Assembly: GCA_037043015.1 (NCBI GenBank)
Contig: CM073327.1
Location: forward strand, 7,794,727 to 7,858,726
DNA length: 64,000 bases
Direction: 5' to 3'
DNA from: Bryum argenteum
Lineage: Eukaryota; Streptophyta; Bryopsida; Bryales; Bryaceae
Shown here: positions 57,010 through 64,000 of the stretch, piece by piece
Position numbering within the stretch: the stretch's first letter is position 1
How the letters are laid out: every line of letters starts with the position of its first letter
The notes under the pieces: generated by a model
Seen by the model: the letters and a program-made list of their open reading frames with translations, nothing else
Told to the model about the DNA's origin: nothing
Databases searched by the model: none
Made by a program: the position numbers and the translations under genes

Positions 57010-57935
57010 CCCCTAAAAATCCAGGAAAACCGATTCGGTTTTTTGAGATTTCGGGCAGCTCATTTTAAGCATTCAAATTGATATTTTTGCCTAAGATTTT
57101 TATTGGGTGCTCCCCATATAGTAATGTGTATGTGGTAAAATTTTCAAAGTCAAATTTTAATTTTATAACCTTCACCTAGAAATTTTAGGTTTCAAGTCCA
57201 AAACGGGCAGCTTAAAATAATTTTTTTTATTTTTTATTTTTTAGAAATATGTTCATTACCAAATTACTATTCAAATTCCAAAGTATCCGAAGTCAAAAAG
57301 TTTACCAATTTTACAAGGGCAGCCTCCAAAACTTTCAAAAACAATCTTCACAATTTCTAGTAATTTTACAATTTTTTCTTTCAAAAATTGCCAAAATTCG
57401 AGATTTTGGATTTTTTCCAAGATTTTTTTTTTCAAAATTCACATTATCATAAATGCACGTTCTCACCATCGAGATTTTTCTCAAGCTAAATATATCATAC
57501 GTGGTGCTTGTTTTACTATATGGTTGTTTTTAGACCTTCTTTCACAAAATATTTTACATTAAGGTCAAAAAGTGGAATTGGTCTATAAATTTTTGCATGA
57601 GCATACCCAACTTGATTACCTACATGAAAAAAAATGAGGGAAAAATATTTGGAATAACAATCATCAAGTTGCCCTTGGCACCATTTAGACAATGCCTCTC
57701 ACGCAGCGGCAAAAAAAAGTGTTGGTCAAACTTTGATTGTTATGATCTCACAAATGGCAAACATCCAACGGTTGAAATTTTGACCAGTACTTTGTATACA
57801 AGTGAGGTACAAGATCTTACGGTTCAAAGTCTAAAACCGGAAAAAAAAGTTTCTCCATTTCCCCATTTCCCAACGAAGGTGAAAAATGGCAGTTTTTGGT
57901 TCTGGAGGTCGAGGAAACCCTTGGATTTTTAGGGG
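57010..57935. mobile_element. TTAA element family B, copy B6 (926 bp)
   Basis: Flanked by TTAA (57006-57009, 57936-57939), ends CCCCTAAAAATCC and GGATTTTTAGGGG (13-bp perfect TIR plus TTGG/CCAG). Shares internal blocks with B4 and B5 (TTTTTGCCTAAGATTTTTATTGG; TTTACAAGGGCAGCCTCC). Subterminal hairpin AAAACCG-ATT-CGGTTTT at 57026-57042. Longest family-B member here, but without a credible protein. Confidence 0.8.
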
Positions 57936-57939
57936 TTAA

Positions 57940-58367
57940 TGTATCTTTCAAGTTTTGTTTTTTTGAACATATAGAATAAGAGATACCAAGGCATGATCTC
58001 ATTGCTTGGATTCTTTTAACCCGATATTTTTCACATGCATTTTCTATCGTCAAAGACCGGCCTTTGTATCGAAAATTTAGCATACCCCCATGTGAAGAAT
58101 CAAGCAGTTTCCTTATTTAATAGCTCCCATGAGGATAAAAATTGCATGAACATATTCCTAACTCACTTAAGAACAAGAACATACAACTTAGGGTTCTAGA
58201 TCCTACAATTACATACTTAAAAAACTTGTCAAGAAATTGAAATTCTTACTTTGCCTTTATAACTTTGAGACTTTTGGAAGATTTGACGCTAGTAGAGTTT
58301 AGGGGTTTAGATTGGCATTTGGTCATTGTATTGGCTTTCTTGTTGGATGTTCTATAAAGATCATTTA
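57940..58367. repeat. Dispersed repeat R2, copy 4 fragment
   Basis: Colinear with 13100-13620: AAGTTTTGTTTTTTTGAACATATAG, CATGATCTCATTGCTTGGATTC, TTTTTCACATGC, CCTTTGTATCGAAAATTTAGC and AAGAATCAAGCAGTTTCC. It gives the empty site for the B5 insertion (near 58073). Confidence 0.55.
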
Positions 58368-58585
58368 GGGTCGCTATACACTATGGACCATGAAATTCTA
58401 AAACTTGTGATTGGAGAGTAAAGTGCTCTTGGTCCAAATCCACTTTACACTACAAGAGTGACCAAGCCACTCACAAAATCCATTTTTGATTTATTATGGT
58501 CATGGCTCTTGACCAAGAGCCATGCTCATGAAAATGATTTTAATTTTCTTGATCATGGCTCTTGGTACATAGTGTAAAGAGACCC
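58368..58585. mobile_element. Tourist-like MITE, copy 2
   Basis: 218 bp; ends GGGTCGCTATACACTATGGACCATGA and CATGGCTCTTGGTACATAGTGTAAAGAGACCC, flanks TTA (58365-58367) and TTC. Shares GATTGGAGAGTAAAGTGCTCTTGGTCC and CCATTTTTGATTTAT with the 509-bp copy at 15640-16148. Confidence 0.75.
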
Positions 58586-58688
58586 TTCAAATGATATTTT
58601 AATATATTTTTTATTAATAAAATTAGTTTCAAGAACAATCAAACTACTTTTGAGGGGTACCAATTACCCATATCATGCTCTTACGTGT

Positions 58689-58970
58689 AATTGAGTGTCC
58701 TAAAAGCACCAACTTAAGAGATCTGACCTATTTTTAGCACAAGTAAATTCAAAATAAAATTATGACCACATTCGAAATAGGTTTTCAGGAGGATTGCAAA
58801 AATTTGCAACATGTAATTCGCATTTGTGAATTTTATACAAAATTCCAAAGTGCTAAGTAAGATTTGACCCAATTGCGTTATGTACAAATGAGGTACATAT
58901 GTATTTTCACAATCTACAAATGAGGTACATAGTGCTTTTGGGTCCCCTGGCGCTTTTAGGTAGTCCAACC
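58689..58970 (-). mobile_element. 282-bp TIR element (family D, copy 2)
   Basis: Inverted counterpart of 50747-51028 with the same length. Its minus-strand frame (58968-58714) starts DYLKAPGDPKALCTSFVDC and is open to the same stop position as in copy 1. A small direct repeat, ACAAATGAGGTACATA (58882, 58914), lies near one end. Confidence 0.65.
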
Positions 58971-60359
58971 GTATGTGACGTCACATGATGGAATCATAAG
59001 AAATTAAGCATGTGTTGAATGACAGCAATCAGCGCGTAGACTTCGTCCACATGACAGCACCCAACCATACACCTCGCGGGGCAAAGGGGTGGGGCACGGT
59101 GGGGCACGGTGGGGCGGGGCGAGGGGGGGGGGGGGCATGGATGTGGGGCAAAAGTATTCTGGGGTCGCAGAGGCCATTCCTTGTTCGGCAGGGACACCAT
59201 TCCCCATTTCCCAACACATCCGCACCTTTTAGGCACATCTCTCACATCTTTTAAGGGCCTACAGGCAACCATGTAATTTTGAATCTCAGTAGGTTAAATA
59301 TTGTTCCAGAAAAGATCTAGTTGTTGCGTCTCGCGGGCTTTTGTCGCCGTTCCAAGAACAGAGGAGGCACCACATTCGGGCAAGAAACTAGGTTAGAATA
59401 TGGCGAGGTTGTTTCCACATGTAAATCGTTTCCACATGTAAATCAGTGCCACGAGCGTCTCCCGGGGCCAAAGGAGGGGGAGGGATTAACCCTTAAACGC
59501 CCCTACCTACGGAAATGGGCAGCCCGTTGTATGGGGGAGGGAATATACATGGAAAGGGCAGCGAATTTCGTAACCCGTGGTGCATCAAAAACAGCGCGTC
59601 GAATTGGGAGGTGGGTTGATGGAAACTAAGCGGCAGGATCGGTCAAGGAATTAGGCCCCGTAATCGCGAAACAGGCCGACGATCGGGCGGTTATGGGGAG
59701 CGATGACGGAGCCGGAGGAAACGCAGCGAACTCTGACACAAGCTTCCCTCAAAAGCTACCCGTGAAGCAAACGGTGCAATGCAATCACGATCGAAACTGC
59801 ACAACGTAGAGTTGGGCAGCCTCGCTTCCGTATACCTCCCTCTCGCGAAACTAGCTTTTGCCCCATATAGGCTTAAATTGTCAAGGAGTAATCCAGGACC
59901 GCAGGTCATATTTTTGAATTCCAAACTATCAAAAATGACCTTTGGGGGCCCAAATTGAAAATTCTAGGGATTTTGAAGAAATAATCTCATTGGCTGATGG
60001 GGGCTCCGCCGGCAGCACCCGTTTATGACCCCCCCCCCCCGCGATTCCACGGAATCGCGGGCTTTCAAGATTCCCATAGAAATTGATGCGAGTGAAAACT
60101 TACACACAAATGTTCCTATTTCAACCATATGATATAATGTGATCAAGCATCACTATTTTAGGTGGAAGTAACCCCTGCCCTGCTGCCCAGATGCTACATA
60201 TGTGTTACTGTTGAGTGGCCCCAATATTGTTGGGGTGCCACCCCCATCCCCAATTATAAGGACTTGCCGTTTTCCATATCTACAATGGATAACATTTCAT
60301 AAAGATTCTCCATTACTCTCTCAAACTACCCACTTTAGACACCACTTTTGAAACCTCAT
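58971..60359. other. No gene recognised; G-run tract and strong hairpin
   Basis: 59086-59135 contains seven or more runs of four or more G, a potential G-quadruplex. At 59484-59530 a lone family-A end (TTAACCCTTAAACGCCCC ... GGGCAGCCC) has no matching right end. At 60029-60061 a C13 run leads into an 11-bp perfect stem (CCCGCGATTCC/GGAATCGCGGG) with an AC loop. 59945-60010 is the inverse of 41990-42060. No exon was recognised. Confidence 0.4.
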
Positions 60360-60363
60360 TTAA

Positions 60364-60725
60364 CCCTTAAACGTCTAGCTATACGGATTGGGGCAGCCCA
60401 AAATTGGATCACAACATCTTTTGGACTTGGGCATCATGAATAGTGCACTTTTTGAACTTGGGCATCATGAATGATCCAATCAATGATTAGCTTGCAACCT
60501 CCTACAAGGTCATGTACAACCCCAACCTACCTACCACAATCCTTTCAAAGCACAAAATCACTCATACAAATTGTGATTTGAATTCTAGAATTTCACATTT
60601 TGAATGCATCACAAGAAGGTGACTAGTTTGACATCAAAATAAAAGTGAAAAGCTGAGTACATTGAGAGCTACAGAGAAGATTCTGTTGGAATCGGCCCCC
60701 TCGGGGCCGCTCATACGTTTAAGGG
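60364..60725. mobile_element. TTAA-flanked MITE (family A, copy A3)
   Basis: 362 bp with perfect TTAA on both sides (60360-60363, 60726-60729), ends CCCTTAAACGT and ACGTTTAAGGG. Left ~250 bp equals the inverted right end of the 11.3-kb element, and the last ~90 bp equals its inverted left end. Two 31-bp subterminal units (TTGGGCATCATGAATAGTGC). Hairpin CGGCCCC-CTC-GGGGCCG at 60694-60710. Confidence 0.85.
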
Positions 60726-60729
60726 TTAA

Positions 60730-61289
60730 GAAACCTTCTTGGATAGTTGGGATAAGTGGATATGTACCCATGAGTGTAATTATTTACTTGGGATAGTTGG
60801 GATAAGAGGGCAATGCAATGTATGTCAATGAACAGCTGTAGAAAAAGAAGAGAAACTCCAACATGTTTAGAGGTTGGTGGGAATAGAGTGTTTGTTCGGC
60901 CTGAACAGTTGTACTCGTGATTGTAATTATTAACTTGTTATCTTTTGGATGTTTTGGGAGCCCCATATCATAAAAGTTTATTGCATGCCTTCTATTTTCT
61001 TAATCAAATAATCAACTTGTCAACCTGAAACTTGTGAACATGATTTGCCAAGATAAACTTTCATTTAGCCATTAGAGCAACTTCTTTTTTTGAAATTTGA
61101 AGCTCACCCTCATAATAATATTCAAGATTTCAACTTGAGAAGTTGTTTCTCCAATTTTTTAGTATTCTTAACCCCTAAAGGTCCAAGCGTGTTTGTGAAC
61201 TTCCAAAAACCAAAACTTGTAATTTTTGACCACTCCGGCTCCACTACTCGAAAGAGGTTCAATTTCCACCAAGACTACCATGATTTTCA
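60730..61289. other. Gene-free spacer with a lone family-B end
   Basis: AT-rich DNA; TTAACCCCTAAAGGTCCAAGCG at 61168 is a family-B left end whose partner was not found before B1 begins at 61294. GGGATAGTTGGGATAAG is repeated at 60741 and 60791. Confidence 0.45.
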
Positions 61290-61293
61290 TTAA

Positions 61294-61553
61294 CCCCTAA
61301 AGGTCCAAGAAAGCGGAAATCGCTTTTTGGAATTTCCGCAGGGAGAAAATTCAGCCAACTTTGACCATTATAATCTCAAAATTGGAGAAACATTAACGGT
61401 TCAAATTTGACATTCGAGAAAAGGGTCAAGTTAAATTTAAGATCCTACGGTTGGATCTTTTAATTAATGCTTAGATTGAGTTTCTTTGCACCTGAAGTAG
61501 AAGAAGGTTCTTTTTCATAATTTAAACAATTTTGTATCAAGGACCTTTAGGGG
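61294..61553. mobile_element. TTAA element family B, copy B1
   Basis: 260 bp flanked by TTAA (61290-61293, 61554-61557) with perfect TIR CCCCTAAAGGTCC / GGACCTTTAGGGG. Nearly identical to B2. Hairpin AAAGCG-GAAAT-CGCTTT at 61310-61326. The flanks CTACCATGATTTTCAT and AGCTTGGTGGAATGAGATGCAT recur as a continuous site at 62250-62280. Confidence 0.85.
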
Positions 61554-61661
61554 TTAAGCTTGGTGGAATGAGATGCATATGATAGGAATCCTCGTGCTGA
61601 TTCCAGATCCACTGCTGAAAAGAGGGTCAATTTCCACCAAGGCTACACCAATTTTCATCAA

Positions 61662-62144
61662 CCCTTAAACGCCTAGCTATACGGATTTGGGCAGCCCAGT
61701 ACTAGATCACAACATCTTTTGCACTTGGGCATCATGAATAGTGCACTTTTTGAACTTAGGCATCATGAATAGTGCACTTTTTGAACTTGGGCATCATGAA
61801 TAGTGCACTTTTTTGAACTTGGGCATCATGATTAGTGCACTTTTTGAACTTGGGCATCATGAATAGTGCACTTTTTGAACTTGGGCATCATGAATGATCC
61901 AATCAATGATTAGCTTGCAACCTCCTACAAGGTTATGTACAACCCCAACCTACCTACCACAATCCTTTCAAAGCACAAAATCACTCATACAAATTGTGAT
62001 TTGAATTCTAAAATTCCACTTTTTGAATGCATCACAAGAAGGTGACCAGCTTGACATCAAAATATGAGTGAAAAAATGAGTACATTGAGAGCTACAGAGG
62101 AGATTCTATTGGAATCGAGAGGGGGCCGCTCAGTTGTTTAAGGG
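61662..62144. mobile_element. TTAA-flanked MITE (family A, copy A4) with amplified subterminal repeats
   Basis: 483 bp, flanked by TCAA (61658-61661) and TTAA (62145-62148), ends CCCTTAAACGCC and GTTGTTTAAGGG. Same build as A3 but with six tandem 31-bp units (TTGGGCATCATGAATAGTGC plus ACTTTTTGAAC) at about 61717-61900, where A3 and A1 have two. It sits in the same local repeat (CACCAAGRCTACMMSAATTTTCAT) that B1 entered. Confidence 0.85.
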
Positions 62145-62148
62145 TTAA

Positions 62149-62895
62149 GCTTAGTGGAATGAGATGCAAATGATAGGAATCCTCGTGGTAGTTTGAGTGG
62201 AAATTTCTGAAGTTGGAAAGAGGGTCAATTTCCACCAAGACTACCACAATTTTCATCAAGCTTGGTGGAATGAGATGCATAAGATGGGAATCCTCCTGGT
62301 GGTTTCAGTGGAAACTGATCCTATTTCCATTAGTTGGAATAAGACACATCTGATGGAAATCCTAGTGGTGGTCATAGTGGAAACTAACTATCTTTCCAGT
62401 AGTGTTCTATCTCCAAATGGGACATAGGGAGTAGCAATTCGTAGTCCACTCATTTCCATTGTTTCGGTTTTGAAATGAATCATACAGGTCTTTTCACACG
62501 TTGAAAACAAAATGCATGGTTGCAGTAAGCCGGCTGCAACACCTCATTCCTCTTCAAAAGAGTCCACATTTGAAAGAACCAATATCCTAACATGATAAAC
62601 GTAGAATGATAGCTATTCCTCATCCATCACCAAGGTTCGTGTCGCAAGAGTTTTATCACTCTAACCGTTGACATCTATGGTCTTGTGTGTCGACAATCGC
62701 AATGGCCTAAAAAAAGAGGTCCCTACTCCGCTGAAAAAGAATTAATCTGGTCTAATCTGACGATGATAGAAAATGTTCCACCTCCTGAAAAACTCTCAGC
62801 TCGCCTCGTCCTTGGTAAATTTGTAGCTTCTATTATGAGTAATAGCTGAGGAAATCTGCACTGGATCCCCCGTTCACAAAATGTTGTACAAAGAA
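62149..62895. other. Short local repeats, then probable 3' flank of the Pth2 gene
   Basis: 62150-62400 has four related ~75-bp units (TTGGTGGAATGAGATGCATA...GGAATCCTCSTGGTGGTTTCAGTGG), of which others lie at 61225-61290 and 61556-61650. 62480-62895 is non-repetitive and is likely the 3' untranslated region and downstream flank of the minus-strand gene; I could not fix a poly(A) site. Confidence 0.45.
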
Positions 62896-63830
62896 TCACA
62901 TCAGCTTCAAGTGTCCAGTAACATCATCCACAAGCTCTGCAGGCCCTGCAACATGTAGAAGAAATACTCAGAAAGGTGTTAGAGTAAGGAACAGTAAGAT
63001 ATAGTAATCAAGCAATAAAGCGCACCGATGATGTTACTTTTGACACAAAAGATAAGAGATCACAAATTCCCTTGGGATTTACGAGACCAAAAGAGAGCTT
63101 ACCAAGGACCGCCATCACGGTTCTGGAATCTGCAAACACCAAACGGAAGAGTTAATCACAGAACGGCAATTTTTACTACCACATAACTATTACCCATAGC
63201 CTGTAGCTAAGCAGCATACAAACGACAAAGATGACAAAATATAGAGCTTAAGTAAGGATTGAATACGAAACCAAAATATTCGAACTAACAGAGGAGCAGA
63301 GGAGCAGGGACATACTAGGAGCAATCTGAGTCCGACCAGCGTCGATTGTGATGTGACAAGGCAGCTTAGACTCTTTCGCTTTAACCTGAGCATCATAACG
63401 ACAACAATGAGTACTAGCCTTGGCTCCAGATTCAAGTTCTGTCGAATATCATGATCGTTGAAACAGAATTTTGATGACTAGAAGTGCATTAGGGTAAAGA
63501 AATCGAAGTTTTACCTTCAATGCAAGCATATCCTCCTCGCTTTCAACTTTGGTAACCACCTTCACTTGCCCACACATTTCCCACCTTTGCAGAGCTTTGG
63601 GAGCTCGACTGCAGATGTCCTTGTACAGTCCCAATGTAGCATGACTGCACGAAATGTTTCCAAAGAAAAACACGTTTATATTCACATTGAACTTAAGAAG
63701 CACTTGAAAAGCCAACAATGGTCAGGATGAAGAAGGCTGTAAGGAGACGAACCTGCATTGAGCCGCAATCTTTCCCTTGCCCATTTTCAAGTCATTCCTG
63801 ACCACCAATACCTGTTGTTTCAACGCACAC
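62896..63830 (-). CDS. PTH2: Peptidyl-tRNA hydrolase 2 (Pth2), C-terminal five exons, 5'-partial
   Basis: Pth2 releases peptides from stalled peptidyl-tRNA so the tRNA can be reused. Exons on the minus strand: 63753-63830, 63515-63644, 63316-63385, 63103-63129 and 62896-62945 (stop TGA). Introns are 108, 129, 186 and 157 bp with GT..AG borders, and phases match at every junction. The ~118 residues form nearly the whole catalytic domain: VLVVRNDLKMGKGKIAAQCS, then HATLGLYKDI, RWEMCGQVKVVTKV, CHITIDAGRTQIAP, SRTVMAVLG and the C-terminal LVDDVTGHLKLM. The DAGRTQIAP and GKIAAQCSHA motifs are the family signatures, with the Asp/Thr of DAGRTQ in the active site. The N-terminal part, often a membrane anchor or targeting region in eukaryotes, lies upstream of the acceptor at 63831, outside the visible exons. 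The gene appears intact. Splice sites were read by eye. Confidence 0.93.
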
Positions 63831-64000
63831 CTGCATAATTGTGAGTGGTAGGCAGATACTACGCGTCTCATCAATTCATCACTAGCTACTTCATTGCAAC
63901 AATCCGATAATGTTGTAGAATCAGTACAAACTAAGAAGCTAATAAGTTGTATTCTGCATTCAATAAAACCTCTCTCCTTAAATCTGTTGTTGATTCACTA
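63831..64000 (-). other. Probable intron upstream of the visible Pth2 exons
   Basis: The minus strand reads TTATGCAG at the acceptor (63831 upward), preceded by AT-rich, T-rich sequence typical of an intron. No 5' exon is recognisable before the window ends. Confidence 0.5.

Noticed and set aside
59012-59254. 80-codon Gly-rich frame and overlapping Pro-rich frames on the other strand
   Set aside because: Products of the G-run tract; several frames are open at once owing to composition.

Overview
The window is nuclear DNA of a land plant. It holds an AT-rich, repeat-dominated interval with two spliced genes on the minus strand. Plant features include a Ty1/copia retrotransposon with a TGGTATCAGAGC primer-binding site, a tRNA-derived SINE family, Tourist-like MITEs, and short introns with GT..AG borders. 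A DUF7869-type gene would fit a non-flowering plant (fern, lycophyte or bryophyte), but that placement is a weak inference.

Host genes. At 22.9-24.9 kb a four-exon gene on the minus strand encodes a 253-residue protein I do not recognise, with an N-terminal Cys/His cluster. At the right edge (62.9-63.8 kb, minus strand) the last five exons of a peptidyl-tRNA hydrolase 2 (Pth2) gene can be read with matching splice phases. Its 5' part lies beyond the window or in the last 170 bases.

Mobile DNA. The most notable structure runs from 1423 to 12771. It is an 11.3-kb DNA element bounded by 14-bp terminal inverted repeats (CCCTTAAACGCCCA) at TTAA/TGAA. It carries two broken divergent genes: a DUF7869 (RNase-H-like, transposase-like) gene on the minus strand and an unrecognised multi-segment gene on the plus strand. 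A GC-rich repeat block with a TATA box and a leader intron lies between them. At least five short elements in the window share its termini or subterminal sequence and TTAA flanks. They are internal-deletion derivatives or relatives. A second TTAA family (CCCCTAAA... ends) has six more copies, one of them a near-perfect 616-bp fold-back. Both families carry a small hairpin just inside one terminus whose stem sequence varies while pairing is kept.

Other elements are: a 4.96-kb copia element (36394-41352) with nearly identical 232-bp LTRs, a TAGGT target duplication and a broken polyprotein whose RNase H region has become a minisatellite; two Tourist-like MITEs (TSD TTA); two GAGCATC elements (TSD TCA); two 282-bp TIR elements; two SINE copies; a poly(A)-tailed retroposed fragment; a chain of three overlapping fold-backs at 45.8-48.8 kb; and several tandem repeats. 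Two older dispersed repeats (called R1 and R2 here) form much of the background. Their other copies give paralogous 'empty sites' that confirm several insertions. I saw no rRNA gene, CRISPR array or convincing intact tRNA gene.
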